From: Escallonia rubra
Taxonomy: Eukaryota > Streptophyta > Magnoliopsida > Escalloniales > Escalloniaceae
Direction of reading: 5' to 3'
Assembly (NCBI GenBank): GCA_033065855.1
Contig: JAVXUO010001376.1
Location: forward strand, 620,001-684,000
Length of the DNA stretch: 64,000 nucleotides
Of this stretch, positions 1 to 11,938 are shown piece after piece (within the stretch, counting starts at the first letter, position 1; every line of letters starts with the position of its first letter). The notes beneath the pieces are model-generated. The model was not told the DNA's origin and did not search any database. It was given only the letters and a program-made list of their open reading frames with translations. The translations under genes were made by a program, and so were the position numbers.

Positions 1-845
1 GTCGACCCCAAACAGCAACCTAAAATAAAGGCGACCCGTGGCATGCCAGAGACCATGCATGCTTGATTATCTGTGAACATTGAGGGTGCTTGAGCCACAT
101 GATTTCAAAACGTTGTGACTTTAAGAGGAAATCTTGTGGCGGATCGGTGTCAAGAAGAAGCGGGGCATGGTCGGAAGTATGAATCCGAAATTCTTGACTC
201 GGGCATTTGGAAAAAGAGAGAGCCACAGACCATGGGCAACTCACATGTCTAACCGCTCGTAGGTCCAGTGGGGTCCACTACGATTATTTGTCCAAGTGAA
301 GGGGGGCCATCCAATGGGTCTCCGTCAAATGGTTTAGATTCAGGAAATCTTGCAAAAGATTGTGACCAGGAATACAGTTGAAATTTGGGCCTATTTTATC
401 TGACAGGGACAAAACTTGATTGAAATCTCCAATAAGCATTAAAGGCTTAGTAGTTATGGAAATGATACCGGAGAGACGTGTCCAAGTAAGCTTCCTTTTG
501 GCTAGATTGGGGTGACCATAAATAAATCCGGAGATCTAGGATATGCCTTGAGAGTTGAGGAATTCTATTAGGATGAGATTCTTGTCTTGAAACAAAATAG
601 ATCCAGTAGTCTTTTTGGTCCATCCAACCCAAAGTCCTCATTTTGTGCCAAGAATACCAGATGGTTCAACACAGGCGAAAGAGGTAAAACCTAATTTTTG
701 GAATTTTTCGGAAATGGTTGAAACTTTTTGTTTTGTTTCTTGAAGGAAAATACAGTGTGGTGTATGTGCACGGATCAATTTGAGGGCTGCACGAACTGTT
801 CGGGCTTGACCAAATCCACGACAGTTCCAGCAGAGAAGCTTTATT
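1..845 (-). pseudogene. LINE ORF2 N-terminal endonuclease, broken
   Basis: On the minus strand from about 845 the translation begins KLLCWNCRGFGQARTVRAAL and continues to FLQETKQK, the classic first strands of the APE-type endonuclease of plant L1 elements. Further along are LIGDFNQVLS (the GDFN motif), PFTWTN, YERLD and SDHAPLLLD, all conserved landmarks in the right order. They sit in different frames: there is a stop after GILGTK near 632, another near 538, a frame change before PFTWTN, a stop after YERLD near 250 and a further frame change before SDHAPLLLD. The endonuclease cannot be made. The frame remains partly readable to the window edge. Confidence 0.85.
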
Positions 846-1882
846 GAAGGTGAAGGGGTTGCAATGGGGCAACACCCGAAACCCTTTTTAAAACTTAAAC
901 GAAACGGTTTGAGGAAGTCATGAAAAAAGGATTGTCTCTGACTCCAAGGCTTCGTTTCAGTGAACGACTGTTTTCGAGGATGCGCGGGGGTAGAAGAAAG
1001 TTTAGCATCTCACGATCAAAAAATTGTCCGTTGAACAGGCATGCGGACGAGAGGTAAAAAAACTTTCGTTTTTTCAGAATAGGTAGGTAACTAGGAAGCG
1101 AAGAATGATAAAGATCATTAATAGGGAGTGAATGGTCCAAAAAAGTAGGAGAGAATATGTTGTTGGTTTTACGTTGTTTGAGACAACGAGAATTATCATC
1201 GTCTCCTATAAGAGTAATAAGGTTGATTTTCCTTTTTTTTCTAGGATAGATTATATGTAGAGACTTGAGAAAATGGTAAATCACAAGCATGCTGGTGCAG
1301 ATATATATAGCATAAATTGCACAAGAAATGTAGGGGGGGCACCTGGCGGGTTTGGAGGATTCTCCAAGATAAATTTCTTTAGTTTTTTCCTGCCTGCAGC
1401 AACATCCTCCTTATCCATTGTGACTCATTTTTTTCCAATACCAGTTGTTTGTTCATCCACAAAATCAGTTTCATTGCTTGAGATATCAAAATCATGAGCT
1501 GTGAAAATTTTCCCTTGAACTATCTGAGTGCATGTCAAGTGATCAGTGCCGTCACTTGAGGCTTCGAAATTTGGTGCTTTGAAGATCTTGCCTTGCGGTT
1601 TGATGAGTGTCTGGCTAGAGGAGTTTCTAATAACGGCTAGCCAATAAGGGTCACGTTCCAGATAGTGAGGTGGAAGTGGTGCAATTGGTTCAGTGAAGCT
1701 GAAAACCAAATCATTATGTTTTTGTGCTACAGTGGGTGTCATTGAAGGGAGGGTAGAGTCAGAGGATATAGGTTGTTTGGACAATGGGGTGGAGCTTGGC
1801 AGGAAGAGATGGCTGTTTGAGAGAGAGAGAGAGTGTGAGAGAAGATGCAAGTGCCGAAAGCCATGGAGGTGGCACAGGTGAG

Positions 1883-3894
1883 TTACAGGGAATGATTTGG
1901 GTTAGAGAAATAACTGGTGGAAGAAGTCGGTTTGGGCTGGATCGAGTAAGTTAGAGAAGTAGTTGGGTTAGGCTGTGGGAGAGGATAATCTGATGAAAAG
2001 GGGATGATTTGGGCTAACGAGTGGTCAGGTGTAGGAAATATAGTTTGGGCTGGAGCGAGTGAGGCGGGGGAAATAAGTGGGTTAGGCTGTGAGAGAAGGT
2101 TATTGGGCCAGTTGGGAGTGTAAAGATGTTTGTTGATTGGGTGAGCTAGTAATGAAAGGCCAAAGTCAGATAGGCCCAGGATGAATTTAGCTAGGTCGAT
2201 GTTGGGCCGTGGAATAGATGAGGCTAAAATTGGGCCCAAATAAAGAGAATTACGTGGGTTTTGATTTTCAGAAGAGAAGTCTAGAGCAGACCTGTTTGAT
2301 GAGGAGCCCACTTGATGAGAGATCTGTAGATTTGGACACGAGGGGGTTACTGCAAGTGGAAGATCTGGAGATTTGGAGAGATTTGCAAGTAGATCTTCTC
2401 CCACTTGTGGCACCGTCATCATTAGAATGACAGAGAGGGATTGATTTGCTAAATATGGAACAACACATGATGTCGGCGCGTGGCGTAAGGCAACAGACGT
2501 GGCTAACTGTGGAGCACATCCTTCGGTTGACGCCGCTGAAATTTTGAACTCATTTTCCGACAAGGTTGTGTCAATTGCCCAGTGAGTTGCATCATCTTCA
2601 TCTTGTGTGAGTGCAAGTTCCTCCTGAGTGGTTGCACTATAATATGCACTAGAATCTTCATGTGGAAGAAGATCCACATCCTCCATGTCATCATTCAGTG
2701 GAAAGTCTTGATTTCCAAAAGGATATAGTAGAAAATTTGCATGAAACGGCTCATTTTCAGCCAAAAAAATTGAAACGGTTCCTCTTCCAAGTGAACATCT
2801 TTGTCGTTTTGATTTATCTCCATATCATTAACTACACAACCAAAAGCATCCATGTCAACATGCAAATTATTATGGTCAGCATGAGGCCAAAGCCTCATTT
2901 CTACGGCGTGGGCGAAGGGGTTGATGACCGGAGTAGCATCTTCCGTAACAGTGGAGGAAGGTGCTGTTATGAAATATTCTTCTTCATTTGAATAAGATAG
3001 TGAGCCTAGTGAAAAAGCATCATACATGTGTCCAAGCACAAGTCTAGTGCCATTGTGGGAGATAAGGACTCTTGAGGTTCGATTCCAATCCGAGTTTGGG
3101 AACGCACGAAGGGTTTTTGAAAACATAGGATACCCATCAATGATTAGAGTTTCAAATAGGTCAGGTCCAGGGATGTGGGCAGTGCGTCGGTTTAATGATT
3201 CAATAACATCAAGAAGTGAAGACGTGCACTGTGTATTTTCGTGACCTATTTTACCACAACGAAAGCAAGCCATGAAGACTCGCTCATAAGTATAGTGGAG
3301 AATCTGTACTCCCATGTTATCTAGAAGCCCAAGAAAAATAGCAGGAATCAGAGGAGCATCAAGTAACACTCGTACTTTGATTCTGAAGTAGTATCCATTT
3401 GTTGTTCGACGATCTGACCAATCGATTTCCAAAAGAATACCCGCAGCTAGGCCAACCATTTCAGCCAGGGAATTATGGTAACAGTCGCTAGGGATGTTAC
3501 TGACCTGCATCCAGAGATCGACGGTTTTGAACTTGACGGTGCTATACACGACATGCGGGAACCATTCATGCATAACTAGAAGTGCGCCGAAGAAATTCCA
3601 AGGGCCATTAGATAACATCAGTTTCGAGTCGGAGATCACCGAGAAGGTAAAAAGCAAAAGGTTTGGCACTTTGGTCACCTGCACAGGGCCTTGGAGCGCC
3701 CAGCATGCATCCACCCTGTTTTGAATTTGCGATTCGGAGAAAGAGCGCGAATCTTGGTACTTACCGAGTAGTACATACTCTTTGCCTATTCTTGCATTCT
3801 TGACTCGTTGCTCATGGAGGGGAATCAAGACAGTACGAAGGTCAACCGAGTTGGTGTCATGCACGTTACCATCCCTAAAAAAAGGGTCTTCCAT
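1883..3894 (-). pseudogene. LINE ORF1 gag-like protein (DUF4283 plus CCHC zinc knuckle), frameshifted
   Basis: The first 380 or so residues form one open frame starting at 3894. They have the layout of plant LINE ORF1 proteins: a DUF4283-like N-terminal domain (about residues 30-180, with GPWNFFGALLVMHEW and DLWMQVSNIP), then a CX2CX4HX4C zinc knuckle at residues 210-223 (CFRCGKIGHENTQC). Nucleic-acid binding is the known role of this family. Near 2761-2768, at a run of seven A on the plus strand, the frame shifts: the acidic, proline-rich continuation lies in another minus frame ending at 1883. More low-complexity ORF1-like sequence (1425-1850, minus) follows, so the original ORF1 was probably longer. 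It is not a host gene. Confidence 0.8.
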
Positions 3895-3950
3895 GCTGGT
3901 TGGATGGGGTATAACTGAGGTACTAAGAGGTACAATAAAGATGGGTTACG

Positions 3951-5964
3951 TGACAGATTGTGGTAAAAGGATGAGCTGGAAGATAGGTTTAAAAGGTTTC
4001 CATAAAGAGGAAGGTGGGCTTAAAAGGTTGCCGTGAAGAGGAGTCTGTAAATGGGACATGAAGAACAAGAAGAATGTTTGGTAGGTGGGAGAAGGCTGGA
4101 AAAGCAGGTCGAAAAGGAGATGGGTGGAAAGGGGACTAGGATACAGAGGTTAATGCAGAGGGGAACTAGTGTAATATGCAGTGGTGGGGGCCTGTATGAA
4201 GGGATTGAATACAGGCGAGATGGTTGTTAAGGTAAGAGTGAGGAAGCGTAAGGTAGTCAAATATCTTTCTCATCATAATCACTACAATTGGCAGCAGCGT
4301 CGCTACTCTACTATTGATGGCATGCATAGTTTTCATCGAATCCAGTCGAATTGGAGATCTCGTACCTCCTTGAGGTCCACCGATTCGTTAAATCACACAG
4401 GTGGTTCGTTGCATCTCTCAGCAAGTTGGCGGTGTCGTATATGAGGCTGCATCTTGCTTTAAGCCAGATTAGGGCACATGAAAACATGAAATTGACATTT
4501 GTGCCCTGAGTTGCCCTGTTTAAAATTTTAGGGGCAATTTGGTCCAGAAAAGAATGAAGACATTGCGGCTTGCTTTTACAATAAGTATTGACAGTATACA
4601 ACCGTTTTGGTACTCTTTTTACTTTTGATATTATAGCGATTCTAACTTCAAACCAAAAAAACTGGATGATTTCTTGTGAGGAAAGACACATAATAAAATC
4701 AACAAGACGAGAGAGAAAGTCTAGACGAAAGATAAATCTTGCCCTTTGTATTAGGAAAGAAACTGAATTTTCAACTGGGAGAGGAGGTATAGGACACCTT
4801 CCGATAATACAATATTGTAACTCCCGCATCTTGTATAGTACAAAGGGGTTCATTTTCTGGGTCTTACTTTTAATCATCTCAAATAGTAAATGGAGAAATT
4901 ATATGTTTTGTTATGCCTTAATATTTTTCCATATAGTGTGACAATAAACGACGATGTTTCGATAAAAAATTATTGATGGCACTTTTATGATATTATCAAA
5001 TCATATATGGTACTTTTGTTGTTTCGCACAAAAAAATTAATTTAAGTTACTCCATTTTGGACTTACGTTATTGAACATTTTTCACCAATAACCTAGATGA
5101 TCTTTTCGTTTAAATAACAGGGTTTTAATGAAGTCGATAATGATTTATTTATTTTTTTGGATCTTGCATAATAGTCCATCTTAAAAAATAAAAAAAAACA
5201 ATAAGTTGAAGCATCTCAAGGAAAAACAATGGTAAGATGAATTATAAGGGCAAGACAAATGTGTTGTTATGCCATGGAGATCTATGATATAGGGCCAAAA
5301 ATAATATTGTGCCCTTATTGTCGAGCCTAGATGTATTAGTTCATTAAGGATAAATTAGTCATTTGAGTTTTAAGAAACACCCAAATTCTTTACCAACATT
5401 CTCTCTCCTAGCTCTGACACCATGCCAACGACCTCTTCCCCTTCCCACAAAAACAGGGAAAGGCCGATAGAAGCGCTGCGACCATGATCATTCCGCCACC
5501 GCAGCTCACGGCTTCCTCGTTCTCACACTCCCTCTCCTGCCTCTAACATAAAGCCGATGATTTCCTCATCCACCTCACCGATGGACTGCAGCAAACTACC
5601 TGCGGGAACTAACAAACCGCCGATGAGATCCAGGGGTGGTGGGGGGGAGGGGAGAGGAGTGTATTTTCATCTCGCTTCCTCGTCACTGCCGAGCAAATCT
5701 GGTGGTGGTGACGACAGAGAATTTTCAAATTTTAAAACAAAAATTACTTCTTTACATAGAATTGATATAAAAGCACATTGTCTTTTTTAGTTCTATTGTA
5801 TAGCAACACAATTGATTTTTCCAACTGTAAATGGAGGTATAAATTATACGACAAACCAGGATTATTTGATTCAACCTTATTTTTACTCTTTTTTCTTAGT
5901 CAAATTTTATGTCATTTTCATTTTAAAAATGGAAAAACAGGTCAAATCACCTAAAGGAAAGACG
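3951..5964. other. Intergenic, no gene recognised
   Basis: This is AT-rich DNA with purine-rich patches at 4040-4160 and a C-rich patch at 5400-5650. A 188-codon open frame on the minus strand (4311-4877) has no recognisable domain, and its composition looks like chance. I see no exon, RNA gene or element end that I can defend. Confidence 0.5.
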
Positions 5965-5977
5965 AGTGTGCGTGTGT

Positions 5978-6010
<33 letters not shown>

Positions 6011-6012
6011 GG
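5965..6012 (+). repeat. Compound GT/GA microsatellite in the 5' leader of the GCK gene
   Basis: An imperfect GT run passes directly into about 12 GA units, ending some 50 bases before the chosen start codon of the GCK-domain gene. It creates an in-frame upstream ATG (5966) whose product would begin with a Cys-Val and Arg-Glu repeat. That extension is more simply read as untranslated leader. Confidence 0.8.
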
Positions 6013-6061
6013 GACGGACGGAGAGAAGGGTTTAAGGAGCAACGGTTCAAGAGAGTCGGCT

Positions 6062-6751
6062 ATGGGAAACATTTTGGACCCTGACAAACCTTCTTCTTCA
6101 AGCTCAAACACAACAAACCCTAGCTCTACCAACATCCACCACAACTCCAATCAAATGTCAAACACAGAAAGTACCCAATACCCTAAAACCCTGGCAATCC
6201 AAGAATCTTCAAATATTCCATCAATTGAGAAACCCAAAGATGCCCAGCAATCAACGCCACCAACCGAAAATGCCCACATACCCAAAACCCCGGAAACCCA
6301 AGAACCTCCCACAGATCAGCCATCAACTGAGGGAAACGAAGAACCCCTAGAGGATGTGGCAACAGAGATGGGAGATGGAGCAGAAGTGGATGATGAAGAG
6401 GAGGGGGAGTGTGGGTTTTGCTTGTTTATGAAGGGGGGTGGGTGCAAGGACACTTTCATTGAGTGGGAGAAGTGCATTGAAGAAGGGGAGAAGAACAAGG
6501 AGGATATTGTGGAGAAGTGCTTTCAGGCCACTTCTGCTTTGAAGAAGTGTATGGAGGCTCATGAGGACTACTATTACCCGATTCTGAAGGCGGAGAAGGT
6601 GGCCGAGGAGGAAGCTGCCAAGGAATTAGAGAAAGATAAGGAGAAAGAGAAAGAAGGCGATGCGGGGGCATCACCTTCGGATGAATCGGGTTCAACGGAT
6701 TTGACCAAAGAGGGGGATTCGGTTGGGGCGGAGCGAAAGGAGGACTCTTAA
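6062..6751 (+). CDS. GCK-domain protein, CHCH-like (twin CX9C)
   Basis: This single-exon gene of 229 residues belongs to a plant family defined by the GCK domain, whose function is not established. Residues 1-115 are Ser/Thr/Pro/Asn-rich and acidic, and look disordered. The GCK domain is about residues 116-180: CGFC (117-120), then C128-X9-C138 and C153-X9-C163. That pairing is the spacing of twin CX9C proteins, which are oxidised and trapped in the mitochondrial intermembrane space by Mia40. The tail (180-229) is a highly charged Glu/Lys helix followed by an acidic end. I chose the ATG at 6062 (MGNILDP) because the in-frame one at 5966 only adds a microsatellite-encoded stretch. Location in the intermembrane space is inference. 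No intron is needed to complete the domain. Confidence 0.85.
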   Translation: MGNILDPDKPSSSSSNTTNPSSTNIHHNSNQMSNTESTQYPKTLAIQESSNIPSIEKPKDAQQSTPPTENAHIPKTPETQEPPTDQPSTEGNEEPLEDVATEMGDGAEVDDEEEGECGFCLFMKGGGCKDTFIEWEKCIEEGEKNKEDIVEKCFQATSALKKCMEAHEDYYYPILKAEKVAEEEAAKELEKDKEKEKEGDAGASPSDESGSTDLTKEGDSVGAERKEDS

Positions 6752-9486
6752 TTTGGGATTAGAAGAATGATTTTTGCGGATAAAGGAAATTACAAATGAT
6801 AGCACACAGGATAATTTCGAGGTAATTGATTTTTGGCATCAGTGTCTAATGCACTTTGTTTAAGGATTTTTCATCCAAGTGGTGAGACTACTAATAATAT
6901 TTAGTTACCCTTTTGACATTGATATCTCATCTTTGGGCAATGTGTTGATTAGTTTTTCAATTCATGTTAGTTGGCTGCTATCCAATAATAAGGAAGAATT
7001 ATGATATATTGGTCTGGCTTTGTTTTAGGAGCTAAACTTGGTTTATTCTTTCTAGTTGGAGGAGTAGGAAAAAGAAAGGAAACACAATTGTGTCTCCATT
7101 TGTTGCTTTGGACATTTCATTTACTAAATTGAGCACATTAGCCTTACACATTTCAATGCAAATGCACTATCTGTTTCATGATGCCAATTATAACTCTTTT
7201 GTCTTGGATGTATTTCAAGTTTATTACTTATTTTTTAATATTAGCTTTGAGGAACTTTGGGGAAATTGAATTAGTCAAATTATATCTGCCATTTGAGTTC
7301 TTGGTATGGTTCACACTCCCAATAAAATGTTCGATAAATGGATGAATTTGGTAGAAGAAAGAAAGATAAAAAGTGTTTGTGTGTTGAACTATCATAGACA
7401 ATCTTAAGACCTTGCTCCTGAGTTGGATTGCCATGAAAATTGGAGTGTGGGACTTGCAGAGAAAGGATCATTAAGGTAAATAAAGCTCATAGTATTATTT
7501 ATTTGGAAGTCTGCCACTATTTTGTCTTATCTTGTGGAGAGGAGCACAGATGACGTGAAAGGCACGTGAAGAGGAGAAAGTGGCTTTAGCGGCATGCTGT
7601 TGAATGCACAGAACAACATGTAAATTACTAGCTGCAGATAAATAAAGGATAGTCTACTCTAGAAGTTGACAGTAGGAAGTTTAGGTGAGTCTACTTACCT
7701 TACCATCGCCAATCTTATTGACAAGTCCTGTAAATGCTTTTCTTAACTCGTGTTTCCTGATTCATTTCGATATGAATGGGTTCCTTGGTAGAAACCGTCT
7801 CCCTTTTCCCTTTCCCGATTTGATAAGTAGATTACACTCAGAAGAGTGTTAAAACAAGGCACAACCACGTACATGAAATTGTGTACCACTAACTTCCAAA
7901 AACATCAATAAAACCCAAAAAATAGATACTTAGTCCACCAAGCTCATATACTGAATACTGGAGTCCTACACTTGCCAAAAGAAGTTCCACCCCTTTCAAA
8001 TCCATGTTGTTCCGCTCTCGTCGAAGTGGCCAAAAGACGCAATGGACAATCTGCTCGTTAACACCTCCAGAAGTTAAGTCTTTGCAGCATATGTAAGCTT
8101 TGTGTAGAATGACTACCCCAAGCAAGGTTTGTAGGAAAATCACCAGTAGAGTCCAAATCCCATTTTGCTGAAACATAATCGAGGCTTGGGGCGTAGGGTA
8201 AAGGTGCAGCCTTTGTTAAGCATATGCAACTCTTCGTACTCTTTTAAGACCCATGTGTGGTCACATGGATCTTGTACAATACGTGATTCATGGTGAAATT
8301 GAATCACAAGGAAGGAGAGAAAGAGGAAAGTAGAGGAAGCTACTCCAATTGATGGTTAACAAAGAAAGTATGTAGAAGGAGGAAGTAGTCCTCTGCTTCC
8401 TCGCATGCACTGCCTGTATAAAATGCTGCAAAATACCATAAGGAATGGGTCATGCTAGTACCCCCATGGACCTACAATGAAGTAGGTGTTGAGAACACAA
8501 CATTTGTCTTATAAACGTGCTCCTTGTTTCTAGTCTTCTGAACCATTCATTCAGTGTAAAACTCCAGGCTTGTAAAGGCCTTGAATATGTAACAAGATAT
8601 CAACATTAGTCATTGATAGCACAAAGAGAAACAAGTGTCTGTGACTGGTATATCTAAGCTCTTAGCTTTGCTTTCAGGAAGACTCATTTTCTGAGCAAAA
8701 ACTAATGCTGCATTCCCAGTTAAAGTTACTTGAGTAGTGCTGGAGTTCTTAGATATCCGTACCAATTGAAGCATATATTTGGAATGCCAGGTGACTCACT
8801 TGGCCCTAAAAGTTCTTAGAGGAGAAGCGACTTGAGTGATACATTAAAGTGAGTGCAGAGCAATGTAATAGCTGCAGATCGATTCAATTGAACGGTGGTT
8901 TGATTGTCTTTACCCAGCAAATCCCTGAGAGAGTGATTGCTAAACAGTCGCATGCTTCCATTCTGATACCAAGGTTTGCAACCTGGCCTGCAGTACTTCC
9001 TCCAGAAGTTTATTTATGCGGCATACATCAGTACGAGTAAAACGATGAATCAGAATCAGCTACCTTGGACATTTGGAATGTGTTACGTATGCTTAACATT
9101 GTCCGACCTCTTCCCTGAAAGCACCTGTGTAGCTTTCTTGTGCAGAGTTGGATGCACTGAAGTAGAAAGTAGGAAAGATAAAGGGAAGGAACAAAAAGAA
9201 AAAGAAAATAATATACATCTAATTTACAACAGAAGTCATAACTTGCATGCAATGCATGACTAAATACACGAATAGTCTCCCAAGGAACGCAATTCTCATA
9301 GGTCTTCCTCTCTTAGAAGTATTATTTATTTCTCTTCAAGTCAGTCGTGAACTTTTTAAACATTCATCTGTGTCAAACTCTAGAGATCAGTGGTCACATA
9401 ATAATCGTCTTTTCTTGGCTCCTGTCACATCTGTCTCTCAATGCAGCGGCCCACACGTAGCCGCACATAGCAGTACAGTGTTCGAG
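6752..9486. other. 3' flank of GCK gene and intergenic DNA
   Basis: Ordinary AT-rich sequence. The first few hundred bases should include the GCK 3' untranslated region. The open frames here are short, lack domain signatures and do not join into an exon chain. No transposon termini were recognised. Confidence 0.5.
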
Positions 9487-9956
9487 CCAAAAGGGAAATG
9501 GCCAACAACACATAGGATTAGTGTTAATGATTCCTTTCTTTCTGGTCATGACAATATAATTTCCTTACCCGCAAGTAAATCAGACCAAAGTAGATTTGAA
9601 CAATGATTTAGGCGCAATCCACTGCTGCTCTATGCAACGGAGAGCGTCCGGTGTTATTTTTATATCTAACGCCAAAGATCTGTTTCGCGCTGAACTTGCT
9701 TTTTCCAGGCTGCACGCAGAATACCTTCTTGTAGATTGGTATGAGAGGAACTCTGTTCAGGCAGCATAGGAAAGGCCTCAGACTCAATGCAGCTATCCAC
9801 TGTTGCATAGAGCAGCAGTGGATAGTTGCGCCTAAGTCATTGTTCAAATCTACTTTGGTCTGATTTACTTGTGGGTAAGGAAATTATATTGTCATGAACA
9901 GAAAGAAAGGAATCATGAACACTAATCCTATGTGTTTTTGGCCATTTCCCTTTTGG
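9487..9956. repeat. Long near-perfect inverted repeat (hairpin-forming)
   Basis: The left arm (9487-9638, 152 bases) and right arm (9802-9956, 155 bases) are reverse complements of each other. By eye they differ at about five substitutions plus one 3-base indel, so roughly 96% identity. The loop is about 163 bases. The inner edge of the right arm carries a further small palindrome, because ATCCACTG and CAGTGGAT flank a 13-base core. I see no target duplication and no transposon-type terminal motif. A transcript would fold into one long duplex, as in young inverted-duplication small-RNA loci. A foldback transposon or an inverted local duplication are the alternatives. Confidence 0.85.
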
Positions 9957-11929
9957 TAGCGGCAAAAACTTCCCGACTAGATGCACTGACCGGCAGGCAT
10001 GCCTGGAACTATGCCGATGATAATGGGTACCAGCGGGTGCGTGTACTCTGGTTCAAATGCAGGTGCTGATCCTTGCTTTCGCGAGAATGGAGGCAGTATA
10101 AGCCTGAGCCGGATAAGTCTCCAGTGCTTGTGCATATTTTTTCCCAGCAAATAATAGGAATATATGCATATGATAAGGACTGCAAGCAAGTCGAGTTGCA
10201 ACATATCCATAAAGGTTAAGGAAATGGACACATACATACATAAATGACAACTCAAACTGGTAGCACCACTAATTAGGCTACAGAGAAAACCCACTCACAA
10301 AAATAAATAACAGTGGATAAAAAGTCGACATATTAGTCTGCTAACAAACAAAATAACCACATAACGACAAACATCTAAGAGATATACCATAACTATTGAC
10401 ATTTATCTACATCGAACGGTAGTCAAAACTTGCATCAACAAATGGCCAATGCAAGGCTACCCCCGAGACCATCCTAAGCATGTGCCGAGCGAGCGCCCCC
10501 ACCATGACTGCGGAGCCGTACACCACCACCACCACTGTCAGCCACCACACCACCAATGAGCACTACATGACCCCAATAACCACCGGTCACCGGCATCCCT
10601 TGGATCGATCTGAACAAAGCCACATTGATGCATCCTCGCTGTCAATCATCGCCACTCAAACCCACATCTTCCACCATCACTACCTCACCTAAACCACCAA
10701 ACCAAGCCAACACCCAACCACACCAATGCACCCGAGACCCTAATCACAACAACCATCTCAATGCCAGAACATCCAATAGAGGGGGAAGGGGGACCTCACT
10801 AGGAAGGGAGGGAGACTTAGCAAGTAGAAATCCTCACATTGGACCTTCTTTCCACCAACCACCACAGAATCCTGGGTCAACCACCGTGAACCACCACCAC
10901 GACCACGGTCCTCAACTCGGAAACAATGGTGGTGGCCACTTAACCTAAACAACTCAGAAGACAGGCATCATTGCAAGATCCATCCACAACCACCACTTAC
11001 AACCTTAACCCCTTGACTCCACTCCTGGCCAAAGCACCATCACAGGTAGTCGAACCCACACCACACCAACCACAACCATCAAGAGTAGAAATCAAGAGTC
11101 GAAAGGCATCAAAAGAACCCAGTAACACCCTAGGTCCAACAATTATGCATATTGTTTAAGGCTTCTCATGCAAATCAAATCGATCAAATCCAAGACAAAA
11201 TAAGGAAAAGCCGGATAGAAAAATAATTTCTCTTAAACAATCAGTTAATTTACACAAAAATCCAAGGTCCATGCATGAAGCATTAAACTTATGCGTCTTA
11301 TCTTAACAAAAAAAGAAAAACTTTGATCGAGAAGGTTCACACAATTATTACCATAAAACTTATAAACCTTTCCGGACAAATGTGTTCCATACAATATATG
11401 TATCTGCTTAAGGACAGACATTTTCTAAATGAATGCGGCTATCTAACAGATCATATCTTATCTAAATATAAACTAATATTTAGATGAATGGCGAATAACC
11501 CCTTATGTTGTGGTATCACTTAACCGCTGTGATTTGTATGATTTGTGGTGTAGTCTCACTTGTGTTGTGGTATTATTTAATCCACTAGGGCATCGTGAAA
11601 CACTAACCCCCCAAGGTTACAAGATTGTCGCAATTGCATAAATTTCTCAATTTGTGGCGTCCAAAATTTTTTGATCTTTACTTTTTTTTCCCATACATTC
11701 CATGTATGGGTTGGGTAAAATTTCATGTGAATTCCATCATTGCTAGAGCATCTATATGATTCGATGAAAAATGAGCCAATAATGGGATTTTTTGATAAAT
11801 GGGAAATTAAAAATGTTCTGAATGAGGAATGTCTACAATACTTGAGTTTAATCGGATACAATTTGAAAGATTTTGTAGGTTCTAATATGCAACGTCAAAC
11901 AGTTCCTCTTTCTCGGTCCGAGAAGTGCA
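9957..11929. other. Intergenic DNA with a CCACCA-rich stretch
   Basis: From about 10480 to 11110 the plus strand is strongly C- and A-rich (CCACCA, CAACCA runs). This gives open frames rich in His, Thr and Pro with no domain. The remainder is AT-rich. At 9977-10250 the minus strand has a short, more protein-like stretch that I could not assign. Confidence 0.45.
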
Positions 11930-11938
11930 TTATTTGAA

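Larger units (their letters stand above)
1..3950 (-). mobile_element. L1-type LINE retrotransposon, decayed, truncated by the window start
   Basis: Read on the minus strand, this stretch has the order of a plant L1-type non-LTR retrotransposon: an ORF1 gag-like protein (from 3894 downward) followed by the start of ORF2 with an APE-type endonuclease (from about 845 down to base 1). The reverse transcriptase would lie beyond the left edge. Both frames are broken by frameshifts and stops, so the copy is dead. The 5' boundary near 3950 is only an estimate, because no target-site duplication can be checked while the 3' end is outside the window. Confidence 0.85.

Noticed and set aside
4311-4877. 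188-codon open frame on the minus strand
   Set aside because: No recognisable domain or repeat, Cys/Ile/Arg-rich chance composition, and no supporting context; it reads like non-coding AT-rich DNA that happens to stay open.
5966-6061. N-terminal extension of the GCK protein
   Set aside because: Encoded by a GT/GA microsatellite; the ATG at 6062 gives a normal start and the extension has no protein-like character.
10480-11159. His/Thr/Pro-rich open frames in the CCACCA stretch
   Set aside because: Compositional artefact of C/A-rich simple sequence; no domain and no exon structure.
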